A stretch of 64,000 nucleotides of DNA from Methylomonas koyamae (GTDB lineage Bacteria > Pseudomonadota > Gammaproteobacteria > Methylococcales > Methylomonadaceae), in assembly GCF_019669905.1 (NCBI RefSeq), contig NZ_AP019777.1, positions 1,922,001-1,986,000 of the forward strand, written 5' to 3'. The notes beneath the pieces are model-generated. The model did not search any database. It was not told where the DNA came from and saw only the letters and a list, made by a program, of their open reading frames with translations. Positions 47,401 through 52,970 of this stretch are shown one piece after another; position 1 is the stretch's first letter, and each line of letters opens with the position of its first letter. Position numbers and translations under genes: made by a program.

Positions 47401-50149
47401 TCTGGCCAGTTTAACCGATCCGGAAGGAAACAAGACCCAGTTCCAGGCCTACGACGCGTCAGGCAATCCGTTAAAAATCAAAGATGCCCGCGGCAACGAA
47501 TGGACTTTTGCCTACGATGCCAACGGCCGCTTGACCGGCAAGACCGATCCGGAAGGCAACCACACCGCCTACCAATACGACGGCGCCGGTAACCGGGTGG
47601 CAACGGTCGATGCCGACGGCCAACGCCACGAGTATGCTTACAACCAGCGTAACCAAATCGTGCGCGCCACCGATCCGTTGGGCCATGCCAAAACCATCGC
47701 TTACAACAGTGACGGCTTGCCGGTGTTGGCGACCGACGAAACCGGCAAGCAAGTGGTCAACGATTACGACAACGAGCAACGTTTGTTGGCGACCAGCATC
47801 GGCAGCGACACCGAGTCTTACCAGACCCGTTATCGTTACGACGAAAGCAACGCTTCGTTCGCCGGCTCGGATCGTCCGGTACAAATCGATTATCCAACCT
47901 ACAGCAGCCGTTTGTATTACGACCGCCTGCAACGCCTGGTTCGCAATACCGACCAGTTGGATGTCGACACCCAACAAATCGTCAGCCGTGAATACGACGC
48001 CACCGGCAACGTGGTCTCAGAAACCGACCGGGAAGGCCGTACCACTTACCATGAATACGATGCCTTGAACCGCTTGCGGCAAACCACCGATCCGGCCGGC
48101 GGCGCGACCCGGTTTGCCTATAACGACCTAGGCAAACTGATCGCCTTGACCGATGCCAACGGCGGCGTTACCCGCTTCGAATACGACCGCAACGGCAGGC
48201 TGAGCGCCGAAATCCGGCCTCTGGGCGAAACCACCCAATACCAGTACGATGCGGCCGGTAACCGCATTGCCTTGCTGGATGCCAAAGGTCAGGCGATTCG
48301 CTACCAATACAGTGCGGCCAACCGCTTGCAGCGCGAGCAGCATTTTGTCGATAGTCAAAGCCAAACCCCGGTTAAAACCATAGACTACAGCTACGACAAG
48401 CTGGGCCGGCTGACCGGTTACGACGACGGCACCACCTCGGCTGCCTACAGCTACGATGCGCTGGGCCGCTTGACCGCCACCGCCACCGACTACGGCAGTT
48501 TTACGTTGTCCACGGCCTACAGCTATTACGCCAACGGCTTGAAGCAAAGCTATACCGGTCCGGACGGTCTCAGCTACCGCTACTTTTACGATGCGGCTAA
48601 CCGCTTGACTGCGGTGGAATTGCCGGACGGCAAGCGCGTGACCTACAACGGCTACACCTGGAACAGCCCGAACCGCGTTACCTTGCCGGGCGGCGTCACC
48701 ATCGATTACGCCTACGATGCTTTGCAACGGGTTAATCAGATTCACAGTAAAGACCCGCTGCAAGCCACCTTGATGAATTACCGTTACCAGCGTTCGGCCG
48801 GCGGCAACATCACCGCCAAACTCACCGAGCACGGCGACTATGGCTATCAATACGATGTGCTGGATCGCCTGACCGCTGTCGATAACCCGACCCTGGCTGA
48901 CGAAGCTTACAGTTACGATGCCTTGGGCAACCGGAAAACGGCAGCCAACACCAGCGGCGAATGGCAGTATGACGCCAACAATCGCTTGTTGTCCTATCCG
49001 GGCAATAGCTTCGCTTACGACGCCAACGGCAATCTGCAAACTAAAACCGCGCCGGGCAGCCAGCGTGTCTATCGTCACGACACCAGCAATCGCTTGGCCC
49101 ACGTCGAACGCAGCGACGGTTCGACGCTGGCCGAGTATTACTACGATCCGTTCGGCCGGCGCTTATGGAAGGATGTGGCCGGCGTCAGAACTTATTTCGC
49201 TTACGCCGAGGAAGGTCTGGTCGGCGAATTCGATGGCCAGGGTGGGTTGATCAAGTCCTACGGTTATCGGCCGGATGCGATGTGGACGACCGGGCCGTTA
49301 TTTCAATATGTTGCCGGTCAATATTATTGGTACCAGCACGACCATTTAATGACGCCGCAGAAACTGGTGGATGGCAATGGCTTAGTGGTCTGGAGCGCCA
49401 GGCAGGAAGCGTTCGGTAATATGCACGTATCGCTGGCGGCGGTGGGGAATAATTTGCGGTTTCCGGGGCAGTATTATGATTCGGAAACTGGGCTGCATTA
49501 TAATTATATGAGGGACTATGATCCGAGGGTTGGGAGGTATATCGAAAGTGATCCTATTGGGTTGGCTGGGGGAAATAGCCTTTATCTTTACGTGGATAGC
49601 AATAGTGCAAATTTTAGTGACAACTTAGGGAAATTTAAGATCGGTGTTGAATTTTATCGTTTATTGGGTGGTGGTGTTGCGATAACAATTAATCCCGATG
49701 GTACAGTGTATGGATCATTAAAGTTTGGTGTTGGTGTTGGTGGTGGTATAGATGTCTCCCCGAAAGAAAATTCGCCTAGTTATTCTGAACCATCAAATAA
49801 CTGTAACAGTAATTCTGACAAGCCAGAGCCATTCCTGAATGTAAGACAGGGTGTCGACCTATCTTGGGGAATAGGCTTTCTTAGTGATGGAGTAGGTTAT
49901 TCAGGAGGATTTGATTTGACGGATGGAGAATTCGGTACGAGGGTTAAACCTGTTCCTTTTAAATTGGAACCCACACTCAGTGTATCTCCACTTGAAAAAT
50001 TTAAAATTGGTGCTCAGGCGTCAGCGGGAATAGAAGGTAATTTGAAATTAGGCAATTTATCCAATATTAAAATGTCACCCGCGATGAGTAATCGATATTT
50101 TGCCAGCACGTATTTACTTGGGACTACGATCATGTGGTTGGCTCGTTGA
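35453..50149 (+). CDS. Giant beta-helix / Ig-FN3 / Rhs surface protein, 4,898 residues
   Basis: One unbroken frame of 14.7 kb. Start ATG at 35453 with AAGGA 8 bases upstream. Layout by residue: signal peptide 1-24 (VMVVALLLLSLQGAQA); right-handed beta-helix about 50-1700, mostly near-identical repeats with NNLIVENSSYGIFSN and NNIVTRNRTGLYAY; bacterial Ig-like and FN3-type modules about 1700-3500 (LNWTAVQANGLAGYALYRS, DATPPQAPNGLAL, CARDB-like stretches); Gly-rich hinge about 3509-3540; Rhs/YD-repeat shell about 3590-4670 (YDANGNLTRRVEAKG, YDALNRLRQTTDPAGG); Rhs core end YYDSETGLHYNYMRDYDP with ESDPIGLAGG near 4700; C-terminal tip of about 190 residues. It has no dockerin and no obvious sorting signal. 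The tip is AT-richer than the rest. Likely a secreted fibre or adhesin, possibly delivering or displaying the tip; function unproven. Confidence 0.85.
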   Translation: MVLGRVQLTLVMVVALLLLSLQGAQAIVAGPPNQDIPAQTITANTTWPNIGVPYHVNGSITVAAGVTLTIAAGTELAFAPNATLNVNGNLFVQGSAEQNAQFHRLDQAQTWGGIILNAGSTSNIRHAEIGGAVTCLTVNGGAQDIANSVLSECTSYGAYLSSANTVVLANSHIVQNQTGVYVNSGSPRIENNLIVENSSYGIFSNSSASPKIRYNTIDLNGGEGVYFYAPSASLVFENNIVTRNRTGLYAYGSDFVRGYNNVWGNGTDRLNGGYTTITTPKANEISSDPQYQSRYLGDWRLTAGSPSKTASASGGEIGAYGNGGNVAVYQSGYSTTPTTSGSLTQNERWSGEVVLTGSVTVNWPWRLVIEPGTRIKVPANASLNVNSLASLVGTAAAPIIFEPAAGGQWSGLTIGNNAAASVVRHVHISGANTCLSLSGVPHEIGHNNFIGCGTAIMVNSGAPTIENNLIVENSSYGIFSNSSASPKIRYNTIDLNGGEGVYFYAPSASLVFENNIVTRNRTGLYAYYGSDFSRGYNNVWGNGTDRASGGDSYIKTPKANEISSDPQYQSRYLGDWRLTAGSPSKTASASGGEIGAYGNGGNVAVYQPSFSTTPTTSGSLTQNERWSGEVVLSGDVTVNWPWRLVIEPGTRIKVPANASLNVNSLASLIGTAAAPIIFEPAAGGRWSGLTIGNDAAASVVRHVQISGANTCLSLSGVPHEIGHNNFIGCGTAIMVNSGAPTIENNLIVENSGYGIFSNSSASPKIRYNTIDLNGGEGVYFYAPSASLVFENNIVTRNRTGLYAYGSDFVRGYNNVWGNGTDRLNGGYTTITTPKANEISSDPQYQSRYLGDWRLTAGSPSKTASSSGGEIGAYGNGGNVAVYQPSFSTTPTTSGSLTQNERWSGEVVLSGDVTVNWPWRLVIEPGTRIKVPANASLNVNSLASLIGTAAAPIIFEPAAGGQWSGLTIGNNAAASVVRHVHISGANTCLSLSGVPHEIGHNNFIGCGTAIMVNSGAPTIENNLIVENSGYGIFSNSSAAPKIRYNTIDLNGGEGVYFYAPSASLVFENNIVTRNRTGLYAYGSDFVRGYNNVWGNGTDRLNGGYTTITTPKANEISSDPQYQSRYLGDWRLTAGSPSKTASASGGEIGAYGNGGNVAVYQPSFSTTPTTSGSLTQNERWSGEVVLSGDVTVNWPWRLVIEPGTRIKVPANASLNVNSLASLVGTAAAPIIFEPAAGGQWSGLTIGNNAAASVVRHVHISGANTCLSLSGVPHEIGHNNFIGCGTAIMVNSGAPTIENNLIVENSGYGIFSNSASPKIRYNTIDLNGGEGVYFYAPSASLVFENNIVTRNRTGLYAYYGSDFSRGYNNVWGNGTDRASGGDSYIKTPKASEISSDPQYLDPYQGDRRLAAGSASKTASETGGEIGAYGNGGDAPLFDPVYSTTPTTSGSLTQNERWSGEVVLTDSVSVNWPWRLDIEPGTVIKMPASASLTVNSVASIVGTAQQPIVFEAAFAGSQWSGIVISDSASGSVVRYAQISGASTCLTVQGSVHEINRNLISGCGTGIMVNNGSPRVENNLIVENRSYGIYSYSSAAPKIRYNTIDLNGAEGVYFYSPSASLVLENNIVTRNRVGLYAYYGSDFTRGYNNVWGNGTDRDSGGDSYIKTPKATEQSIDPQYSDNDRHLADTSPSKAASSDATELGAYGGSVLLPLPTVNPVASPTADTEATLSGLKAAGTGIALNGITVVAPDAQTSWSLPVSLISGTNLLALYAVDELNHRSDSVMVRVVRDSSAPTISGSTPANGARVTGPLSEVRLRLSDSQGAIDYGQALASARVAGQAQGLIAGQWSRAGNELVFAANTPLAKDIYSVSVLVKDNLANSGLVSVIFTVVDGADLPQSLPVISNIRFNNQALASGATLAKSGTLSLNADDNNGIGRVEFSLDGQLFATDSIGSNSFSAFWDIVKISDGAHTLEIRAYDTLGNKATTTVNVTVALSAPGTPSLESPVNGLLTNQMQTMVSGVAEKGSQVLLFDNGVQVAGPLALDGANRYSGSIALQLGSNSLQAAAENRGGRSPLTGAVQVMVDASIPPAPVSLSATGRESGTIRLNWTAVQANGLAGYALYRSTGPFDTTTQAIRVNSQLLAGTSFEDFPGVDGQYYYRLVAVNHAGTASAVSNQVNAVADATPPRATTISYTPAGAFDAATGRMGPGRVAVDIEVSEILSEKPFLTLTPDGGTPIAVELAKVNDTRYQGAFDIADDTLTGTAYAVFSARDRFGNRGTEIDSGSTIRIDTDGPKVVRLNVAPGDPIKNDPQPATLQIELELDTELPTNAKPELAYQLSGQGRALQKAALSQAAAKVWTANFTLPADAGLNAIETLTLSLLAPDDLGNAAQTIEGGNRFQVYQGQLQPLEPPAGLSGEVLAGGRVKLQWLPVNGAVDYQLFRAAPGETELTPYRRTGLISEWIDQTAVDGVHRYAIASVRAANTQEAVSGYGEIVELNADATPPQAPNGLALVLTGSGIRADWQAPANEQDLSYRYYRQAQPIQSVNGLTPILANISKLYAWDTTPSPADHYYSVTAVDAAGNESLPAASQYLNFSLLPVSDLLVVQTDQALPDLSWQTGGGQNGYNVYLLDSGQWLKLTQNPLNLTAYTDTGYAETERHYAIAQVDANGVESPRREVFLPKIGLQAPTGGLARGLMNRLEYAVSNGSDRPLSVLSVTAQIGNHAYRSDGVTLAAGETRIIPVVFAGHDDLPDTADLTSTVEVAAETGEVSRIVRNSKIAVGEGALAANLLSADFTRGAGGQVRFSLFNSSSAEVEIVSALGRGERDSDEIRFQLRDQDGNVLATRAFRQPLDQKATTLADGRTVIRIPPGETFVSQPMLMPVPLAAPENVYLYAEIDHFYYHLGRNGQAAITGSKAQRPLKLVDVAYRGEIDSISPAHSFGNEDVVVSGRAMDNGSNQALAWAPLKLVISVNGFERVADVVSNRLGQFSYRFKPLPGESGRYQVAAIHPDLQDRPLQGEFTIGRVLSDLSQIKLTSPRNVDQTIPLRLSAGTGLPATGVKVVFEAADQPLGVLPAGIQLSLPSALDLAAGESAPVAVNFRADNNAQAVGVLVLSIRSNEAGNQTLAKVRVDYTLTEAKPVLAFNPGYIETGVARGDSATETLTLENRGLADLHDLRLDLLTSAGSPAPSWVSLVSPAQVDTVAVGQTTAVTLAFAPNQAVAEGLQEFRLRISSADTDPVDVNVYAAVTQSGIGQVKFHLSDIYTATLDKNGVAIPGLAGAQIRLQNEAVTSIDLTQASDQAGESVFTDLPAGRYKFKATAANHQEVIGRLTVKPGLTQVQEVFLDYDLVTVEWNVTEVPLQDRYEITLNATYETDVPAPVVVMEPGAINLPKMKAGEVYYGEFTLTNHGLIRAEDLQFNLPTDDAFRIELLGGLPTSLEAKEVVTIPYRIVALKTLDPGEDGGSGAGCQLKQIPLWVTYTYHCVNGTWRRDGIQNYAYYPYGQCSVPPIYGGIGGGGYGGGYGGGGGGGGFGGSAGGSGSIGAASPSGAYVPPSILPVGKPLDGDQCQPAAEPKEPEDKLDPLVKQCTGSWVDSVMRQYQDQMTDLSVKVVGGYATIKRRYYDDAWHWEHERTRLKLTRDLYSGLVVAIDRGGVAYKPAAFGSEHVFLNGAYRIVKTQTGFTWEDANGNWQQYDANGRVLAHGSKGSQLWQLVYTDSETLHPAAIADRNGNPVLWLAYDADGHLLSATDKTGRKVQYRYTGDLLTQVIAPTGAESTYSYDGKGRLIRKVDGLGRAEQISYRRNGDVESVVNDEGRATYFEFGYDKAVKERYAQIKTAAGKVTEVWYDDDGDVLRAAVNGRRTKTEETSGRTEIGTDEKGNVTRITRDEWDKITRIVYPDGSEATFEYENVYHQIKRQTDPRGNVTEYSYDANGNLTRRVEAKGTAAERAVVYAYDANNQLTEMTLVGDDNTAAATTRLSYDASGNLASLTDPEGNKTQFQAYDASGNPLKIKDARGNEWTFAYDANGRLTGKTDPEGNHTAYQYDGAGNRVATVDADGQRHEYAYNQRNQIVRATDPLGHAKTIAYNSDGLPVLATDETGKQVVNDYDNEQRLLATSIGSDTESYQTRYRYDESNASFAGSDRPVQIDYPTYSSRLYYDRLQRLVRNTDQLDVDTQQIVSREYDATGNVVSETDREGRTTYHEYDALNRLRQTTDPAGGATRFAYNDLGKLIALTDANGGVTRFEYDRNGRLSAEIRPLGETTQYQYDAAGNRIALLDAKGQAIRYQYSAANRLQREQHFVDSQSQTPVKTIDYSYDKLGRLTGYDDGTTSAAYSYDALGRLTATATDYGSFTLSTAYSYYANGLKQSYTGPDGLSYRYFYDAANRLTAVELPDGKRVTYNGYTWNSPNRVTLPGGVTIDYAYDALQRVNQIHSKDPLQATLMNYRYQRSAGGNITAKLTEHGDYGYQYDVLDRLTAVDNPTLADEAYSYDALGNRKTAANTSGEWQYDANNRLLSYPGNSFAYDANGNLQTKTAPGSQRVYRHDTSNRLAHVERSDGSTLAEYYYDPFGRRLWKDVAGVRTYFAYAEEGLVGEFDGQGGLIKSYGYRPDAMWTTGPLFQYVAGQYYWYQHDHLMTPQKLVDGNGLVVWSARQEAFGNMHVSLAAVGNNLRFPGQYYDSETGLHYNYMRDYDPRVGRYIESDPIGLAGGNSLYLYVDSNSANFSDNLGKFKIGVEFYRLLGGGVAITINPDGTVYGSLKFGVGVGGGIDVSPKENSPSYSEPSNNCNSNSDKPEPFLNVRQGVDLSWGIGFLSDGVGYSGGFDLTDGEFGTRVKPVPFKLEPTLSVSPLEKFKIGAQASAGIEGNLKLGNLSNIKMSPAMSNRYFASTYLLGTTIMWLAR
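36020..40546 (+). repeat. Tandem array of 828/831-bp coding repeats in the giant gene
   Basis: Unit starts, taken at the Glu codon of ENNLIVEN: 36020, 36848, 37679, 38507, 39335 and 40166, giving periods of 828, 831, 828, 828 and 831 bp. Units 1-5 are nearly identical; unit 6 is more diverged and partial. Two alternative blocks alternate: GSDFVRGYNNVWGNGTDRLN (units 1, 3, 4) and GSDFSRGYNNVWGNGTDRAS (units 2, 5, with unit 6 close to it). Unit 4 carries, near 38555-38600, the silent variants of unit 6 rather than of its neighbours. Length changes keep the frame. Confidence 0.95.
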
Positions 50150-50175
50150 CTGGGTACCGCGTAAGTCGGAACGAT

Positions 50176-50207
50176 GCGTAAGTTGGATGAGCGGCGCGAA
50201 ATCCGAC
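50176..50207 (+). repeat. REP-like palindrome 1
   Basis: GCGTAAGTTGGATGAGCGGC followed by GCGAAATCCGAC. The stem pairs GTTGGAT (50182-50188) with ATCCGAC (50201-50207), one G-T wobble. This type of imperfect palindrome is common as scattered extragenic repeats in proteobacteria. It lies between the giant gene and the REP-associated transposase. Confidence 0.65.
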
Positions 50208-50285
50208 ATTTCGGAGCCGGTGACGGTGATGTTAGGTTTGGTTGTTCCTTGTTGCCGGCGGTTTGGTTTTTTTGGGCGGTGATAT

Positions 50286-50315
50286 GGCGGAATGCGCTTT
50301 GCTTTTCCGCCCTAC
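50286..50315 (-). repeat. REP-like palindrome 2 with 5' GTAG
   Basis: On the minus strand: GTAGGGCGGAAAAGCAAAGC followed by GCATTCCGCC; stem GGCGGAA with TTCCGCC. The GTAG at the foot of the stem is the tetranucleotide recognised by REP-associated tyrosine transposases, and such a gene starts 49 bases away. With palindrome 1 on the other strand the two form a BIME-like pair. Confidence 0.7.
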
Positions 50316-50363
50316 GTTTTTTCTCGTGACCAATCGCTGTGGATTATTTTGAAGGAGGAAAAT

Positions 50364-50915
50364 GTGCCGAATTATCGTCGTTATCGGGTGTCCGGCGGGT
50401 GTTATTTCTTTACTGTAAATTTATTGGAAAGGAAAAACACTTTGCTGGTTGACCATATCGACTTGCTGCGGGAATCGGTACGTTTATGCAAGCGGGAAAA
50501 GCCGTTTAATATTGATGCTTGGGTGGTGTTGCCGGAGCATATGCATACCATCTGGACTTTGCCGGAAGGCGATGACGATTTTTCGACTCGCTGGAAATTG
50601 ATCAAAACCCATTTTTCCAAAGGCTTGCCGGCGGAAGAAAGACGTTCCAAGGTTCGTATCAAAAGAGGTGAACGCGGAATTTGGCAACGACGGTTTTGGG
50701 AGCATTTGATCCGCGATGATCGTGATTACGAAAACCATATGGATTATTTACATTTCAATCCGGTGAAACATGGTTGGTCCCAAAAGGTTATTGACTGGCC
50801 TTATTCCAGTTTTCATCGTTTTTTTAAAATGGGCGTGTATTCTGCCGATTGGGCCGGCGCTAATTGTTTGGACATTGGATTCGATGAGTATCAAAACTGC
50901 ATAGGTGAACCATGA
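50364..50915 (+). CDS. REP-associated tyrosine transposase (RAYT)
   Basis: A 183-residue Y1/IS200-like nuclease of the RAYT group. It starts VPNYRRYRVSGGCYFFTVNL, has the metal-binding HUH motif in LPEHMHTIWTLPEGDDDF, and RRFWEHLIRDDRDYENHMDY, with a likely catalytic Tyr, followed by HFNPVKHGW and WPYSSFHRFF. RAYTs cut single-stranded REP sequences and are thought to spread or maintain them; they are usually single-copy and domesticated rather than mobile. GTG at 50364 is preceded by GAAGGAGG, an excellent ribosome site. It stands beside two REP-like palindromes and its stop overlaps the next gene as ATGA. Confidence 0.9.
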   Translation: MPNYRRYRVSGGCYFFTVNLLERKNTLLVDHIDLLRESVRLCKREKPFNIDAWVVLPEHMHTIWTLPEGDDDFSTRWKLIKTHFSKGLPAEERRSKVRIKRGERGIWQRRFWEHLIRDDRDYENHMDYLHFNPVKHGWSQKVIDWPYSSFHRFFKMGVYSADWAGANCLDIGFDEYQNCIGEP

Positions 50916-51118
50916 ATATTTCAGAACATAAATTAAATATTATTCGGGCAGTTGACCAATTGCCGGAAGAATCCTTGCTCGAATTGGAAAAACTCATCCA
51001 AACATTACATCCCCCAAAACAACCGGTTTCAAAAAGGCAATTTGGTTGCATGAAAGGCTTGGTTATTTCGATGGCGAGTGATTTTGACGCGCCGTTAATC
51101 GACTCCAAGTCAAACTAA
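50912..51118 (+). CDS. Small DUF2281/VapB-like protein
   Basis: A 68-residue protein with an N-terminal helix (LNIIRAVDQLPEESLLELEKLI) and the C-terminal block FGCMKGLVISMASDFDAPLID, which matches the KG...DFDAPL ending of DUF2281/VapB-like antitoxins. No PIN-domain toxin is adjacent, so it is an orphan or has another role. The ATG lies within the RAYT stop (ATGA), so it is co-translated with the transposase, which is unusual for an antitoxin. Confidence 0.7.
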   Translation: MNISEHKLNIIRAVDQLPEESLLELEKLIQTLHPPKQPVSKRQFGCMKGLVISMASDFDAPLIDSKSN

Positions 51119-51130
51119 TTTAATAACAAC

Positions 51131-52051
51131 ATGAAAATAGCTGCTTTCCGATACTCAGCTTTAATAGTGCTTTTTTGCTATTTATTGACCAACAACATGT
51201 TGGCTGCTGCAGCGGAAAATACTCAAGCCGAATCGGAAAACACCAAGGATTGCTCCGAAATTGAAGTAATTAAAACGCCGAGTACAGCAAAACCTATGCA
51301 AGCGCTGCTTGATTTAAACAAAGGCCAGTTTAAATCGGGCAATATCAAACCCGATACGCGTGGTTTTATCAGTATTGCCGAGCTTAATAATTTACCTGGG
51401 GTGGATAAGATGCTGTGGGTGGATATTCGCGATGCCGTGCACTATGCAAACTACCACATACCGCAGGCCATCAATATCCCGGCCAACGATTTAGCTAGCA
51501 AGCAGTATTTAAAAAATAAGCCGCTGTTATTGATTGATCAGGGGTTTGCCATTTCAAAAGTCACGGCTGTATTCCAACAACTGATAGCGGCCGGATTTAG
51601 TGATGTCAAGGTGCTGGCCGGCGGTTTGCATGCTTGGCGGCATGCAAACCAAGCATTGGCCGGCGATATATTCGTCCAACAAAGCATAAACCGAATTACG
51701 CCGCAACAGTTTTACCTGGAACGTGATTACAGCGATGTACTGGTGCTGGATCTGTCCGTTAAGGAATTAGCCAAGCCTAAAGACGCTCTGCAAAAGTATT
51801 TGCAGCAGGTGATGGCAAAGCAAGCGTCGAGCAAAAATTTGGGTGATATACGCATTTTGCTAATGACAGACCAGGGCCAAGGCTACGAAGTCGTCGAGCA
51901 GGCGCTTGCCGGACTGGCTTGGCCATCGGTGTTTTATCTGGAAGGCGGTAAACAGGCTTATCGGACATTTCTGCAAAGCCAGCAAGCTTTGTGGAATCGT
52001 CCTACCGAGAAACAAGGCAAAACCATTACCTGCGGCAGAAGAAAGCGATGA
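51131..52051 (+). CDS. Exported rhodanese-like protein without catalytic Cys
   Basis: A 306-residue protein with a signal peptide (LIVLFCYLLTNNMLAAAA). The first rhodanese-like domain shows LWVDIRDAVHYANYHIPQAINIPAND, the DxRxxxEYxxGHIPGA-type motif, and VKVLAGGLHAWRHANQAL. At the active-site loop, where a Cys normally starts CxxGxRS, the sequence is LLIDQGFAISK, so sulfur transfer is not expected. A second, weaker rhodanese-like half runs from NRITPQQFYLERDYSDVL to the end. It may act as a binding or scaffold protein in the periplasm. The stop overlaps the transglutaminase gene as ATGA. Confidence 0.78.
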   Translation: MKIAAFRYSALIVLFCYLLTNNMLAAAAENTQAESENTKDCSEIEVIKTPSTAKPMQALLDLNKGQFKSGNIKPDTRGFISIAELNNLPGVDKMLWVDIRDAVHYANYHIPQAINIPANDLASKQYLKNKPLLLIDQGFAISKVTAVFQQLIAAGFSDVKVLAGGLHAWRHANQALAGDIFVQQSINRITPQQFYLERDYSDVLVLDLSVKELAKPKDALQKYLQQVMAKQASSKNLGDIRILLMTDQGQGYEVVEQALAGLAWPSVFYLEGGKQAYRTFLQSQQALWNRPTEKQGKTITCGRRKR

Positions 52052-52923
52052 AGTACGACAAACGCGTCGTCAGTGCGCTGGCGATTATTGCATTGGCAGC
52101 TGGGGCTTGGTATGGCTGGCAAGCGGCTACTGCGCCGGTTTACGACAGCACGAAGACGGTTAGTTACAGCTTTACTTTGAGAAATGCCAACAATCGGCTA
52201 CTAGAAAATGCCGAGTTCTGGACTTATGCGCCGGTACGGCAAACCTCGGGGCAAACTTGTTGCCAACGGCTGGACGTGTCGCATCCATATCAGTTGGAAA
52301 CCGACGACTTGGGTAACCAGGTATTGCATTTTAAATTTGCAAAACTGCCGCCCTATGCGGTGCGGATGATCCGGGTTACCGCGCAATTGCAAATGGCGGA
52401 AAAACCCAATTGGTTTTTTGGGTTTAAACCCCAGCGCTTCTTAAGCGAGGAGCCGTTGATGGAAAGCGGGCATCAAGCCATTAAAGCGGCGGCGAAGTTA
52501 TCCACCGATGCCTTGTTGCAAACCACCCGCAAGACCTATGACTGGGTGGTAGCTAACGTTCGAGATAGCGGTTATCTGCGTGAGGAACGCGGGGCTTTGT
52601 ATGCACTGGAAAACCAGCAGGGCGATTGTACCGAAAGTGCCTATCTGTTTACGGCCCTGGCGCGCGCGAATGCGATTCCGGCGCGAGCTGTTGCCGGTTA
52701 TGTGCTGGAGAATAATGGTTTGCTCCGGGCAGCGGAGTATCACGAATGGTCCGAGTTTTACGACGATGGTACCTGGCGGATTGCCGATCCGCAAAAACGC
52801 AGTTATGACCAAAACTATGACCATTACGTGGCAATGCGCTTGGTCGATAATCGGCCGGATGCGGTGTTTAAGTTTGCCCGTTACCGCTATTCCGGCAATG
52901 GGCTTGAAGTCGAGATGGAATAG
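52048..52923 (+). CDS. Membrane-anchored transglutaminase-like protein
   Basis: A 291-residue protein with an N-terminal signal anchor (VVSALAIIALAAGAWYGW), a beta-rich region (VSYSFTLRNANNRLLENAEF) and a transglutaminase-like core. The catalytic triad is readable: Cys in QQGDCTESAYLFTALARA, His in YHEWSEFYDDG and Asp in WRIADPQ. The fold includes enzymes that cross-link, cleave or amidate proteins; which one applies here cannot be told. It faces the periplasm. It is coupled to the rhodanese-like gene upstream and 47 bases from the Ig-type gene downstream, so the three probably form one unit that could process the surface proteins. Confidence 0.82.
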   Translation: MKYDKRVVSALAIIALAAGAWYGWQAATAPVYDSTKTVSYSFTLRNANNRLLENAEFWTYAPVRQTSGQTCCQRLDVSHPYQLETDDLGNQVLHFKFAKLPPYAVRMIRVTAQLQMAEKPNWFFGFKPQRFLSEEPLMESGHQAIKAAAKLSTDALLQTTRKTYDWVVANVRDSGYLREERGALYALENQQGDCTESAYLFTALARANAIPARAVAGYVLENNGLLRAAEYHEWSEFYDDGTWRIADPQKRSYDQNYDHYVAMRLVDNRPDAVFKFARYRYSGNGLEVEME

Positions 52924-52970
52924 GGCGCTACGCCACTTAAGTTAATACTGAAAATCATGGATTATTCGCG

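Noticed and set aside
46640-49560. Separate genes within the Rhs/YD-repeat region
   Set aside because: The frame continues without a break from 35453 to 50149; inner starts and antisense frames lack support.
49575-50149. Calling the C-terminal tip of the giant protein a toxin
   Set aside because: Position fits a polymorphic toxin tip, but no toxin motif is visible and no immunity gene follows; kept only as a question.
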